A stretch of DNA of 64,000 nt from assembly GCF_015355755.1 (NCBI RefSeq), contig NZ_JACVEE010000003.1, positions 558,001 to 622,000 of the forward strand. The letters are read 5' to 3'. Shown here piece by piece: positions 8,406 through 17,229 of this stretch. Under the pieces are notes generated by a model. The model searched no databases, was not told the DNA's origin, and saw only the letters and a program-made list of their open reading frames with translations. Every line of letters begins with the position of its first letter. Position 1 is the first letter of the stretch. Made by a program: the position numbers and the translations under genes. The DNA is from Nocardia sp. XZ_19_385. Lineage in GTDB: Bacteria; Actinomycetota; Actinomycetes; Mycobacteriales; Mycobacteriaceae.

Positions 8406-9626
8406 CTATTCGTAGGCGACTTCCCAGCGTTTGATGCCGTTGAGCCAGCCGGATCGCAAATGCTCGGGTTCGGCGAGTTGGCGGAGGTTGGGCATGGTGT
8501 CGGCGATGGCGTTGAAGATGAGGTCGATCACCAGGCGGGCCAGGTTCGCGCCGAGGCAGTAGTGCGTGCCCGCGCCGCCGAAACCGACGTGTGGGTTGGG
8601 GTTGCGCAGGATATCGAAGGTGAAGGGGTCGGTGAAGGCGTCCTCGTCGAAATTGGCCGAGCCGTAGAACATTGCGACGCGCTGACCCTTTTTGATCAGC
8701 TGACCGCCGAGTTCGACATCCCGGGTTGTCGTGCGCTGGAAAACCGTGACCGGGGTGGCCCAGCGGACGATCTCGTCGGGTGCGGTGTTGGGGCGTTGAG
8801 CCTTGTACAACTCCCATTGCTGGGGGTGGTCGACGAAGGCCTTCATGCCGTGGGTGATGGAATTGCGGGTGGTTTCGTTGCCCGCGACCGAGAGCAGGAT
8901 GACGAAGAACGCGAACTCTTCGGAGCCGAGGTGCTCGCCGTCGATATCGGCGTGCACCAGTTGGGTGACGATGTCATCGGCGGGGCAGCTACGCCGCTCC
9001 TCGGCCAATTTCCAGGCGTAGCCGCTCAACTCCAGTCGTGCGGTCACCGATTCGGCGGCGAAGTCGGGATCGTCGGAGCCGATCATCGAATTGGACCAGT
9101 GAAAGATCTTCTTGCGGTCCTGCTGCGGCACGCCGAGCAGTTCGGCGATCGCCTGCAGCGGCAGCTCCGCGGCGACCTGCTCGACGAAGTCGCCGCGTCC
9201 GGACTTCTTCGCCTCGTGCACGATTCGCTCGGCCCGCTCGGTCAGTGCGCCGCGCAGGCTTTCGATGGCGCGCGGGGTGAATCCCTTCGAGACGATGCGC
9301 CGGTTCTTCGTGTGCGCCGGCGGATCCATATTGAGCATGATGATTTTCTGCATGTCGAGCTGTTCGCGAGTGGTCTCCGCGGTGTAGCGGACGATCGCGG
9401 AGTTCTCGGCGGAGGAGAAGGTCTCCGGGTGTCGCGAGATCTCCTTGATGTCTTCGAGTTTCGTGACGGCCCAGTAGCCGCCGTCATGGAATCCGCTGCC
9501 CCGCTGTTCGCACCACCAGACCGGTGCGACGCGGCGGAGCTCCGCGAATTCCTCGGTCGGCCTGCGGTGCGCCCACAGGTCGGGATCGGTGAAATCGAAC
9601 CCGGCGGGTATCGACGGTGTGGCCAT
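8406..9626 (-). CDS. cytochrome P450, CYP125-like (steroid/branched-chain terminal hydroxylase)
   Basis: The 406-residue protein has the I-helix AGNETTRNS, the K-helix EIVR, and the heme loop HVGFGGAGTHYCLG with the thiolate cysteine. From memory it matches mycobacterial CYP125A1 closely over long stretches (FDFTDP, GGYWAVTKL, FVEQVAAELPLQAIA, PNPHVGFGG). CYP125 oxidises the terminal side-chain carbon of cholesterol and cholest-4-en-3-one. No other sterol genes are nearby, so it may be a second copy with another lipid substrate. GGGAG upstream supports the ATG at 9626. Confidence 0.9.
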   Translation of the reverse strand: MATPSIPAGFDFTDPDLWAHRRPTEEFAELRRVAPVWWCEQRGSGFHDGGYWAVTKLEDIKEISRHPETFSSAENSAIVRYTAETTREQLDMQKIIMLNMDPPAHTKNRRIVSKGFTPRAIESLRGALTERAERIVHEAKKSGRGDFVEQVAAELPLQAIAELLGVPQQDRKKIFHWSNSMIGSDDPDFAAESVTARLELSGYAWKLAEERRSCPADDIVTQLVHADIDGEHLGSEEFAFFVILLSVAGNETTRNSITHGMKAFVDHPQQWELYKAQRPNTAPDEIVRWATPVTVFQRTTTRDVELGGQLIKKGQRVAMFYGSANFDEDAFTDPFTFDILRNPNPHVGFGGAGTHYCLGANLARLVIDLIFNAIADTMPNLRQLAEPEHLRSGWLNGIKRWEVAYE

Positions 9627-9796
9627 GGCTATCTCCCACTGGTCGCGCTCGGCGCCGACGGCAAGGCGTGATCTGAAACACGTTCTATGGTCGATTGAAG
9701 CACCGAAGCCGCCGTCGGACACAAGGAACAGCACAGCGAGGGCGATGTCTCGGTGTGGCTAACCGGAGATGCCGGGACCGGTGCAATGCTGGCACG

Positions 9797-10528
9797 ATGG
9801 CGATTCTGCTGGCGGTGTTGTCGATGTGCATGACGCTGGTCGGTGGCTTGGTGGCAGTGCGCATCGGGGAGCGCAAACGTCTGGTGCTCGGGCTCGCTGC
9901 CGGCGTCATGCTCGGCGTGGTGGCCTTCGACCTGATGCCGGAAGCGCTCGAACAGGAGCGGCACGAGGCGCTCGGTGTGCCGGTGCCGCTGTTGGCCGCG
10001 GTGGTCGGTTTCCTGACCGTGCACATCATGGAGCGCACAGTCGCCCTCCACACCGGGTACGAGGACGAATTCGGTTCCCACCACCACGGATTCGAATCGG
10101 TGGGCCTACTGGCCGCCTCCGGACTGGTCTTCCACAGCATGCTCGACGGACTCAGCATCGGCTTCGGCTTCCAGGCCGGTGCGGAAGTGGGTGTCGCGGT
10201 GGCCATCGCGGTCATCTGCCACGATTTCGCCGATGGTTTCAACACTTTCACCATTGCCACCCTGTACGGCAACCAGCGGCGGCGGGGCTACATCCTGCTC
10301 GGCCTCGACGCCATCGCACCCGTAGTGGGCGCGATTATCGGCACACTGGTGAAGGTGCCCGCCGAACTGGTCGGCCTCTACCTCGGCTATTTCGCGGGCT
10401 TCCTGCTCTACCTCGCGACGGCCGACATCCTGCCCGAGGCGCACGCCGGCAAACCGTCCAAGGCCCCGCTGTTCTGCACGCTCGCGGGCGTGGCCTGCAT
10501 GCTCGGGGTAGCGGCACTGAGCCACTGA
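9797..10528 (+). CDS. ZIP-family metal transporter
   Basis: The 243-residue protein has about eight hydrophobic segments. The metal-site helices read HSMLDGLSIGF and CHDFADGFNTF, the TM4/TM5 signatures of ZIP transporters, and a histidine-rich loop (HHHGFES) lies between TM3 and TM4. It should import zinc or another divalent metal across the cytoplasmic membrane. It is divergent from the P450. No Zur-like box was identified upstream. Confidence 0.88.
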   Translation: MAILLAVLSMCMTLVGGLVAVRIGERKRLVLGLAAGVMLGVVAFDLMPEALEQERHEALGVPVPLLAAVVGFLTVHIMERTVALHTGYEDEFGSHHHGFESVGLLAASGLVFHSMLDGLSIGFGFQAGAEVGVAVAIAVICHDFADGFNTFTIATLYGNQRRRGYILLGLDAIAPVVGAIIGTLVKVPAELVGLYLGYFAGFLLYLATADILPEAHAGKPSKAPLFCTLAGVACMLGVAALSH

Positions 10529-10539
10529 TATCGGCTCGA

Positions 10540-11133
10540 TCAACCGAGTCCCGCGGCCCGCTTCGCGGTGTCCTCCAACTTGTCTCGATAGCGCTGCCAC
10601 CAATCCGGGTCATCGGTGGGCATCTTGTCACTGGCCGGGAGCAGGCCTGCGGCGCCGTCGATAAGTTCACGGATGATGTCGGCATGCCCGGCGTGCCGGT
10701 TGGTTTCAGCGGTCACGTGCACCAGGATCTGGTGCAGAGTGACGACTCGGCGGTCCGCCTCCCACCACGGAACTGCCCCTGCGGCACCGAGATCGAGACT
10801 GTCGATCGTGGCGTCGGAATGCGCCCAGGCCCGCCGGTAGAAGCCGATGATCTCCGCGCGCGATTCCTCGGCGGTGGCCCACATGTCGGCAGTCGGATCG
10901 GCGACGAAATCCTGTTGGTTGATGGGTTCGTCGTTGGGCCGCCCGAAGGTGTCACCGAAGTACCCGAACTCCACCGAGCCGAGATGCTTGACGAGACCGA
11001 GCAGGTTCGTACCGGTAGGTGTCATGGGCCGACGAATGTCGTACTCGGACAAGCCCTCCAGCTTCCACAACATCGCCTCCCGGGCGGACCGCAGATAGCG
11101 GTGCAGGACCGATTTCGGGTCAGAGCCAGTCAT
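10540..11133 (-). CDS. DinB/DUF664 family protein
   Basis: The 197-residue protein has the DinB four-helix-bundle pattern with three candidate metal-binding histidines: LVKHLGSVE, then ILVHVTAETNRHAGHAD. DinB-like proteins in actinomycetes include mycothiol-dependent thiol transferases, often of unknown substrate. The ATG at 11133 was chosen because the longer frame upstream is not DinB-like and crosses the divergent promoter region. Confidence 0.8.
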   Translation of the reverse strand: MTGSDPKSVLHRYLRSAREAMLWKLEGLSEYDIRRPMTPTGTNLLGLVKHLGSVEFGYFGDTFGRPNDEPINQQDFVADPTADMWATAEESRAEIIGFYRRAWAHSDATIDSLDLGAAGAVPWWEADRRVVTLHQILVHVTAETNRHAGHADIIRELIDGAAGLLPASDKMPTDDPDWWQRYRDKLEDTAKRAAGLG

Positions 11134-11249
11134 TCGAGCATTCTCGCAGTGCCCTTCGAGGTTCCCGCAGGATTTTTGGAATGGCATGATCTGCCTGCCA
11201 TCGCCCGGCAGCGGTACCAGGCCTGGGGAATATTTTTCCAATACCGGGT

Positions 11250-11275
11250 GGGACCACTCGCTCGATAGTGGTCCC
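11250..11275 (+). promoter_or_regulatory. inverted repeat and -10 box directly before a GTG start
   Basis: GGGACCACT and AGTGGTCCC are exact reverse complements around 8 bases, and the right arm ends on the base before the GTG. GATAGT at 11264-11269, six bases before the start codon, looks like the -10 of a leaderless transcript, so a repressor bound here would block RNA polymerase. Confidence 0.6.
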
Positions 11276-12391
11276 GTGACCAATACATTTGATCCCGAGA
11301 AACTACAGACCGCGCTGGACACCGTTAATCGCGCGGGCATGCCCGGTCTTTTCGCCGAGGTGCGTGACAGCGGCGAAATCTGGCGCGGCGCAGCCGGATT
11401 CGCAGATGTCGCTACCGGCCGCCCCGTAACGGCCGAGATGCGGCACCGCGTCGGCAGCGTCACCAAGACGTTCACCGCGGCCGCTGTGCTGTATCAGGTC
11501 GACGCGGGCGCGATAGACCTCGACGCACCCGTCGGCGATTATCTGCCGCAGCTGGTTCCCGGGGAACGAGGTGCGGCGATCACGGTCCGCATGCTGATCA
11601 ACCACACCAGCGGCCTCGCCGACTACCTCCGGTATGCCTACCCGTCCCTGGCGGGTTTTCCGGACCCGGCGAAAATGACACCGGAGAGCCTGGAGGACAA
11701 CCGGTTCACCCGTTTTCACCCGGCTCGGCTCATTGAGCTGGGGGTCGCAGCGCCCGCTGCCGGAACCCCGGGTGGATTGCCGGGTGCGTATTCGAACACC
11801 AATTACCTACTCATGTGCCAACTTCTGGAGTTGGTCAGCGGTATCTCGGCGGAGAAATGCATCACCCGCGACATCATCGAGCGGGCCGGGTTGCGCGACA
11901 CCGAGCTCCCGCTCGGACCGGACCTGCACGGACCGCACTCGCTGCACTACGAGGCGTGGTTCGGCAAGCTCGACCCGCCGCGCGACTACAGCGTTTTCGA
12001 CATGTCGTATGCCGGGCCGTCGGCTTCGCTGATCTCGACTGTCGCGGACCTGAACCGCTTCTTCGGCCTGCTGCTGGCCGGTGACGTCATCAGCGAATCG
12101 GCGCTGGCGCAGATGCAGCGCACCGTCCCTGTCATCGCGTTCGATGGCAAGACGCTCGACTACGGTCTCGGTCTGCAGAAGATGACGGTGCCCGGCCATG
12201 GAACCTACTGGGGCCATGAGGGTTCCGTCTGGGGCGGCGGCGCGATGTCCATGATCAGCGCCGACGGCGAGCGGCAAATGTCCATGATGGTCAACCTGCA
12301 ACGGTGGAACCGGCTCGACTCCGCGGGCAAGCCGCAGCCCCATCCGATCGACGAGGCCCTGCAAGCTTTCATCCAGCTGGCGCTCGGGTAG
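11276..12391 (+). CDS. serine hydrolase, class C beta-lactamase/esterase family
   Basis: The 371-residue protein has the penicillin-binding fold motifs: SVTK (Ser61, Lys64), YSN (172-174) and HEG (314-316) in place of KTG. It has no signal peptide, so it is probably a cytosolic esterase or D-amino-peptidase-like enzyme rather than a secreted beta-lactamase. The start is GTG with no ribosome site; a -10-like box six bases upstream suggests a leaderless mRNA. A perfect inverted repeat abuts the start. Confidence 0.82.
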   Translation: MTNTFDPEKLQTALDTVNRAGMPGLFAEVRDSGEIWRGAAGFADVATGRPVTAEMRHRVGSVTKTFTAAAVLYQVDAGAIDLDAPVGDYLPQLVPGERGAAITVRMLINHTSGLADYLRYAYPSLAGFPDPAKMTPESLEDNRFTRFHPARLIELGVAAPAAGTPGGLPGAYSNTNYLLMCQLLELVSGISAEKCITRDIIERAGLRDTELPLGPDLHGPHSLHYEAWFGKLDPPRDYSVFDMSYAGPSASLISTVADLNRFFGLLLAGDVISESALAQMQRTVPVIAFDGKTLDYGLGLQKMTVPGHGTYWGHEGSVWGGGAMSMISADGERQMSMMVNLQRWNRLDSAGKPQPHPIDEALQAFIQLALG

Positions 12392-12403
12392 CGGACTTCG
12401 CCC

Positions 12404-13315
12404 TCAGTCGGTGGGATCGGTCCAGCCGGTGATCTTCCGGACCTCGGCGATCATCCTGGCGATCAGTGGCTGGCGCGTGTGGTCGGTCCAGACGAGTGCG
12501 AGTTCGGAAGTGGGCGCGTCTTTTACAGGCCGCCACTGGATGGTCGATGCCGGGATCCAGTTGCTCAGCGGCTCGGGCGCCAGCCACACGCCCTTGCCGC
12601 GGGCGACGGCCATCAGGGCGTCCTCGACCGTGGCCAGCACCGGGCCGCGTAAGGCGGGTGTGCCGTCGGGCCGGGGATCGGCGATCCAGTGGCACAGATT
12701 CTCTTCGGACAGAAAGATATCCGGGCGAAGGACCGGCTCGCCGGCCAGATCAGCGAGGGTTACCGCCTCCTGTCCGGCCAGCCGGTGCCCCGCCGGCAGA
12801 GCCACCGCACGCCGGTCGCCGCGCACGGCGGCATGCTGGAAACGGTTGTCGCCCAATGGAAGCCACATGAAAGCGGCGTCGACCTCGCCCGACAGCAACA
12901 GCGCGCGCTCCTCGGGCGGGGTTCGCACCGTGGTCAATTCGACTTCGAGCCCGGGCACCGCGGCTTCCATCGCGTCGGCCACCTCGGTGGCGAACAGGGC
13001 AGTGGCATAGGGACAGCAGGCAATTCGCAACATGCCGAGGCGGCCGCGGTCGGCGGCCCGCACTCGTTCGGTGAGTTCGCCGATGTCGGAGACCACCGCG
13101 CTGCCGCCGCGTTCGAGTTCATCGCCGGCGGGGGTGAGCAGCACCCCGCGGGAGGTCCGGACCAGCAGCGTCACGCCCATCGCGCGTTCGAGCTGCTGGA
13201 TTTGGGTGGACAGCGTCTGCTGACTGAGGTGCAGCCGGGCCGAGGCACGGGTGATGTTGAGTTCCTGGGCTACCACCAGGAACGACTGTAGCTGGCGAAT
13301 ATCCAGGTCGATCAC
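12404..13315 (-). CDS. LysR-family transcriptional regulator
   Basis: The 303-residue protein has an N-terminal winged helix-turn-helix (about residues 3-62, with LNITRASARLHLSQQTLSTQ) and a LysR effector-binding domain in the rest. The start is GTG at 13315. It is divergent from an SDR and an MFS transporter with a 108-bp gap, so it most likely controls them in response to the compound they handle. Confidence 0.9.
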   Translation of the reverse strand: MIDLDIRQLQSFLVVAQELNITRASARLHLSQQTLSTQIQQLERAMGVTLLVRTSRGVLLTPAGDELERGGSAVVSDIGELTERVRAADRGRLGMLRIACCPYATALFATEVADAMEAAVPGLEVELTTVRTPPEERALLLSGEVDAAFMWLPLGDNRFQHAAVRGDRRAVALPAGHRLAGQEAVTLADLAGEPVLRPDIFLSEENLCHWIADPRPDGTPALRGPVLATVEDALMAVARGKGVWLAPEPLSNWIPASTIQWRPVKDAPTSELALVWTDHTRQPLIARMIAEVRKITGWTDPTD

Positions 13316-13423
13316 GCGAACACCGTAGCCGAGGCGCGGTCGCGCACGGCAACCGAGAACGCCGGTGGCAGGTACCGGAATCTTCTGTTTCCGCTCGCGT
13401 GGCCCGCCCAGCAGGCTGGAGGC

Positions 13424-14170
13424 ATGACTTCCACACTCTCGGCACGCGATCTGGAGGGCAAGGTCGCGTTGGTGGTCGGTGGCAGCCGCAATCAGGGCGC
13501 GGCCTGCGCCGAACTGCTGGCGGCGCGGGGCGCGACCACGGTCATCAGTTACTCCCACGGCGAGCATGCCGCGGCAGCGACCTTGGCCGCCCTGGATCGG
13601 CACGGTGTCACCGCGGAGGCCATCCGCTCCGACGCCACCCGGTCGGCCGATGTGAACACTTTGTTCGCCGGTGTCCTCGCCCGGCACGGACGGCTCGACA
13701 TCGTGGTCCACACTGTGGGCGCGGCGCTGGGAAAACCGTTGGTGGACAACACCGACGCGGATTTCGACCGGCTCATCGACCGCAATACCCGCAGTGCGTT
13801 CAACACGCTGCGCGCCGCCGCTCGTCATCTGGCCGATCACGGTCACTATGTGGCGCTGACCAGTGCACTGGCCGCTGGTGCGCCCGAGGGGCTGGGGTTG
13901 TATTCGGCGGCCAAGGCCGCTGTCGAGCGGCTGGTGCTCGCCGCCGCGCACGAGCTGGCGGCGCGGGACATCACCGTCAACGCGGTCGCGCCGGGGCTGG
14001 TTACCGATTCCTTCTGTCCCGGTGTGGATTCCGCGAGCCTGATACCCCGTTCTCCGCGCGGACGCCTGGGTCAGCCGGAGTACACCGCGCGTGTGGTCAT
14101 GTGGCTCACCAGCTCTGCCGCGGACTGGGTTTCCGGCCAGGTCATCCGCGTCGACGGCGGACTCAACTGA
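13424..14170 (+). CDS. short-chain dehydrogenase/reductase
   Basis: The 248-residue SDR has the cofactor motif GGSRNQG, a HTVGA segment replacing the usual NNAG, catalytic Ser147, Tyr160 and Lys164 (YSAAK), and a C-terminal GQVIRVDGGL typical of FabG-like classical SDRs. Substrate unknown. It is divergent from the LysR regulator and followed 41 bp later by an MFS transporter, forming a likely two-gene operon for transforming and exporting a small compound. Confidence 0.88.
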   Translation: MTSTLSARDLEGKVALVVGGSRNQGAACAELLAARGATTVISYSHGEHAAAATLAALDRHGVTAEAIRSDATRSADVNTLFAGVLARHGRLDIVVHTVGAALGKPLVDNTDADFDRLIDRNTRSAFNTLRAAARHLADHGHYVALTSALAAGAPEGLGLYSAAKAAVERLVLAAAHELAARDITVNAVAPGLVTDSFCPGVDSASLIPRSPRGRLGQPEYTARVVMWLTSSAADWVSGQVIRVDGGLN

Positions 14171-14211
14171 TCTGCACGCTCATCTCTCATCGTCAACCAA
14201 GGAGTATTCGC

Positions 14212-15402
14212 ATGTCTCTCGCTGTCCCCGTCACCGTCGATCCCGCTGCGGAACGAGTTCCGCTGCGGCGCTGGTTCGCCGTCGGGGCGGTCGCGCTGGG
14301 CACGTTCGCGGTGGTCACCTCCGAACAGCTGCCCGTCGGTGTGTTGCCTTCGGTCAGCGGTGCGCTGCACGTGTCCGAGGGCGTGGCTGGTCTGATGGTG
14401 ACCGTGCCGGGTCTGGTCGCCTCCGCCACCGCGCCGCTGCTGCCGGTAGCGATCGGACGGCTGGATCGGCGCATCGTGCTGCTCGGCCTCATCACCCTGA
14501 TGGTGGTGGCGAATCTGTTGTCCGCCTTCGCCCCCAGCTTCGCGATCCTGCTCGCCGCACGCTTCCTGGTCGGGATCGCCATCGGCGGATTCTGGGCGCT
14601 GGCCGCCGGGATCGCGGTGCGGATGGTGCCCGCGAAGTATGTGCCGCAAGCGACCGCCATCGCGTTCGGCGGCGCCACCGCCGCGAACGTGCTCGGCATC
14701 CCGGCCGGCACACTGATCGGCGAACTCGCCGATTGGCGCGTCGCTTTCGGGGTTCTCGGCGGGCTGGGCCTGCTGGTGGTTGTCGCGTTGCTGCTGTTGT
14801 TGCCGACTATGCCCGCCACCGAACCGGTCCGGCTGCGCACCCTGGGGGAGCAGTTCGGCAATCCGGTCGTCCGGGCCGGAGTCCTGGTCACGTTCCTACT
14901 GGTGAGTGGGCATTTCGCCGCGTTCACGTTCGTGAGCCCGATCCTGGTCTCCCACACCGGAATCGATAAGCAGCTGATCGGCGCGGCGCTGCTGGCATTC
15001 GGAGTCGCGGGCATCATCGGCAACTTCGTCACCGGTGCGATCGGTGGCCGCGATATCCGCGTCACCCTGATCGTCATCAGCATTCTGCTCGCGTCGGTGC
15101 TGGCGGTGGTCGCACTCGCGGGCGGCACTCCGATCACCGGTGTGGTCCTGCTGCTCGCCTGGGGTCTTGCATTCGGCGGCATTCCGGTCGGTGTGCAGAC
15201 CTGGATCCTGCGCGCCGCACCGGATTCCACCGAGGCGGCCACCGCGTTGAACACCGCCATGTTCAACCTGGCGATCGCGCTGGGTGCGTTGTTCGGTGGT
15301 CTCCTCGCCGACAATGTCGCGCTCACCGCGGTGCTGTGGTTCGGTGCCGCGCTCAGTGGCCTTGCGGCCCTGGCGGTTTGGCGCACCCCCGCCCGCTCCT
15401 GA
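14212..15402 (+). CDS. MFS transporter, DHA1 (drug efflux-like) family
   Basis: The 396-residue protein has about twelve transmembrane segments. An early segment reads VVTSEQLPVGVLP, matching the EFLPVGLLP-type signature of AraJ/sugar-efflux-like DHA1 transporters. It probably exports a small molecule by proton antiport. AAGGAG precedes the ATG. It follows the SDR gene and ends just before a strong terminator. Confidence 0.88.
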   Translation: MSLAVPVTVDPAAERVPLRRWFAVGAVALGTFAVVTSEQLPVGVLPSVSGALHVSEGVAGLMVTVPGLVASATAPLLPVAIGRLDRRIVLLGLITLMVVANLLSAFAPSFAILLAARFLVGIAIGGFWALAAGIAVRMVPAKYVPQATAIAFGGATAANVLGIPAGTLIGELADWRVAFGVLGGLGLLVVVALLLLLPTMPATEPVRLRTLGEQFGNPVVRAGVLVTFLLVSGHFAAFTFVSPILVSHTGIDKQLIGAALLAFGVAGIIGNFVTGAIGGRDIRVTLIVISILLASVLAVVALAGGTPITGVVLLLAWGLAFGGIPVGVQTWILRAAPDSTEAATALNTAMFNLAIALGALFGGLLADNVALTAVLWFGAALSGLAALAVWRTPARS

Positions 15403-15410
15403 CCAGCGAA

Positions 15411-15441
15411 ACGGGCGGGCACCTACGAGGTGCCCGCCCGT
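15411..15441. terminator. strong bidirectional terminator hairpin
   Basis: A perfect 14-bp stem (ACGGGCGGGCACCT and its complement) with a 3-base loop is followed by TGCTTCTTC on the plus strand. It lies between the convergent MFS and tautomerase genes, eight bases past the MFS stop. Confidence 0.9.
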
Positions 15442-15449
15442 TGCTTCTT

Positions 15450-15881
15450 CTAACTGGATACCAAGGCGACGATGTCCTCGATCCGCACGATCTCACCGCG
15501 CGCTCCCCAGTTGCCTTCCGGAATCTCGTTGATGTGCACCCAGGCGGAGCCGGCCTCGGTGAAACGCGCCGGGTCGTCGTCGGCGTCCGCGAGCACCCGG
15601 GTGACGCGGCGCACGATGTCACTGCGTTTCTCGTCGTTCATCGAGCCGGCCGGAACCCCGACTCGCACCACGTATTTCGGCTTCTCTCCGGCGGGGAGCC
15701 GGCGCCCGCCGACGAACCAGGCGTCGATCTCGTTGACCACGAGCCAGGAGATGGATCGGGCCGCCTCGGTGTCCGGCGCGCCCTCGGCGAGCATCACCTC
15801 CGACACCAGCTGTTCGCCGATCTTCTCGCGTTGTTCGGGGTCGAGGGAGTCCTTGGGAACGAACAATTCCACGAACGGCAT
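15450..15881 (-). CDS. tautomerase-superfamily protein
   Basis: The 143-residue protein begins Met-Pro (MPFVELFVP). After removal of Met, Pro-1 would be the catalytic base of the tautomerase superfamily. Its length suits a two-domain, cis-CaaD/MSAD-like member rather than the ~62-residue 4-oxalocrotonate type. The substrate is unknown. It is divergent from an HxlR regulator; an inverted repeat over its own promoter region is the likely control site. Confidence 0.75.
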   Translation of the reverse strand: MPFVELFVPKDSLDPEQREKIGEQLVSEVMLAEGAPDTEAARSISWLVVNEIDAWFVGGRRLPAGEKPKYVVRVGVPAGSMNDEKRSDIVRRVTRVLADADDDPARFTEAGSAWVHINEIPEGNWGARGEIVRIEDIVALVSS

Positions 15882-15895
15882 TAGTCAGTCCTTTC

Positions 15896-15938
15896 ATTGA
15901 ACTCGGTGCAGGTCCACCGTATACCTGCTGAGTTCAAT
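15896..15938. promoter_or_regulatory. inverted repeat between tautomerase and HxlR genes
   Basis: ATTGAACTC (15896-15904) and GAGTTCAAT (15930-15938) are exact reverse complements, and the inner flanks GTGCAGGT and ACCTGC extend the symmetry. It fills the divergent promoter region, as expected for a HxlR operator. Confidence 0.65.
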
Positions 15939-15962
15939 CAATCAACCCTCTATGCTGAAGGC

Positions 15963-16490
15963 ATGCAACGGACCAGCTTCGCGGAGATGCACTGCTCGAT
16001 CGGGCAGTCCCTGGAACGGGTCGGGGAATGGTGGACGCCGCTGATCGTGCGAGACATCTACCTCGGCCTGCACCGGTTCGACGACATCGCCGAGAACCTC
16101 GGCATCTCCCGCAATCTGCTCACCCGCCGGCTCGAGGCGCTGGTCACCGACGAGATCGTGGAGCGGCAGGCGTATCAGGAACGGCCGCTGCGGCACGAAT
16201 ACCACCTCACGGCCGCTGGACGCGAGCTCGTTCCGGTCCTGATGGCGCTGATGGCGTGGGGCGACAAGTGGGCTACGCCGGTGGGCGGGCCGCCGGTGCG
16301 GCTGGTGCACAACGACTGCGGGGAACACTTCACGCCGCAGGTCTGCTGCTCGGCGTGTGGGAAACCGGCAACCGCGGACAACGTGACAGCGCTGGCCGGC
16401 CCCGGGGCGGCATCAGGGCCCGGCACCAAGGTGCTCGCGCGCCGCGGCGACCTGCGGCCTCAGGGCAAGTCGGAAAAGCGCACGTCGTGA
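15963..16490 (+). CDS. HxlR-family regulator with Cys-rich tail
   Basis: The 175-residue protein has the HxlR winged helix (VGEWWTPLIVRDIYLGLHRF, ISRNLLTRRLEALV, RHEYHLTAAG). Its C-terminal part carries NDCGEH then CCSACGK, four cysteines that could bind zinc or act as a thiol sensor. It is divergent from the tautomerase gene, its likely target. The ATG at 15963 is preferred to one 66 bases upstream because the latter lies inside the inverted repeat. Confidence 0.85.
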   Translation: MQRTSFAEMHCSIGQSLERVGEWWTPLIVRDIYLGLHRFDDIAENLGISRNLLTRRLEALVTDEIVERQAYQERPLRHEYHLTAAGRELVPVLMALMAWGDKWATPVGGPPVRLVHNDCGEHFTPQVCCSACGKPATADNVTALAGPGAASGPGTKVLARRGDLRPQGKSEKRTS

Positions 16491-17155
16491 GCGACGGCGG
16501 TGACGTGCAGGCCGTCGTTGCCCGGCGTGATGGCGGTCAGGCGGGCGCCGAGCGGCAACTGTTCCAATGGCACGGTGAAGGCGAGGGATCGGCGCAGCAG
16601 GGCCAAAGGAATCGTCGGCCCGCCCGCCGCGGCCTGCACCGAGACCGGGGTGACCTCGAAGCCGCCCTCGGCCGGTGCGACGGTGACGACGAGCGTCGCG
16701 GGCACCGGGATCCCCTCCACCGAGAAGGTCCCGGTGACGCGCAGCCCCTCCGGGCTGTTGGAGATCGTCTCCGTGCCCGACGGCGCGAAGTCCCGCACGG
16801 TGTCGTAGGGGACCAGCGCCGTCGCTGTCGCCGTGGCCGCGACAATGTTGGAGGTGCGACCGCCGAGCAGGTCGTTGAGCTGCGCGGACACATCGGTCAG
16901 CGTGACATCGAGGTTGCGCACGGAGATCTTTTCCTGGCTCCAGTCGCCCACCTGGATATCGACGTCGTGATAGCGACCGTCGAGGGCCTGGGTCAGAAAC
17001 GGGAAACCTTTGATCGCGACGCCCGGTTGCCGGGGCAGTTGGTACTCGGCGGCGATCTTGCGCCCGATCTCGTTCTGCGCCATCGCAACCGCGACCCGGT
17101 CACCCGCGACCAGCGCGACCGCCAGCAAGACGATCGTTATCAGCAACCCGCGCAT
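16460..17155 (-). CDS. LmeA-like DUF2993 lipid-binding protein
   Basis: The 231-residue protein starts with a hydrophobic signal/anchor (residues 2-18), followed by the DUF2993 domain. This family includes mycobacterial LmeA, a cell-envelope phospholipid-binding protein needed for mannan-chain elongation. It is predicted to act outside the cytoplasmic membrane. Its last 31 bases overlap the 3' end of the convergent HxlR gene. Confidence 0.8.
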   Translation of the reverse strand: MRGLLITIVLLAVALVAGDRVAVAMAQNEIGRKIAAEYQLPRQPGVAIKGFPFLTQALDGRYHDVDIQVGDWSQEKISVRNLDVTLTDVSAQLNDLLGGRTSNIVAATATATALVPYDTVRDFAPSGTETISNSPEGLRVTGTFSVEGIPVPATLVVTVAPAEGGFEVTPVSVQAAAGGPTIPLALLRRSLAFTVPLEQLPLGARLTAITPGNDGLHVTAVAHDVRFSDLP

Positions 17156-17229
17156 GTGCTCTCCTGCTCAGCCATCCCACCATCATGCTGTGGATCGCGG
17201 CCGGCGGCCGATCGAACCGCGACTCTGGA

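Noticed and set aside
15411..15441. Reading the MFS/tautomerase hairpin as an attenuator or riboswitch
   Set aside because: It lies between convergent stops and has a T-rich tail, so a bidirectional terminator is simpler.
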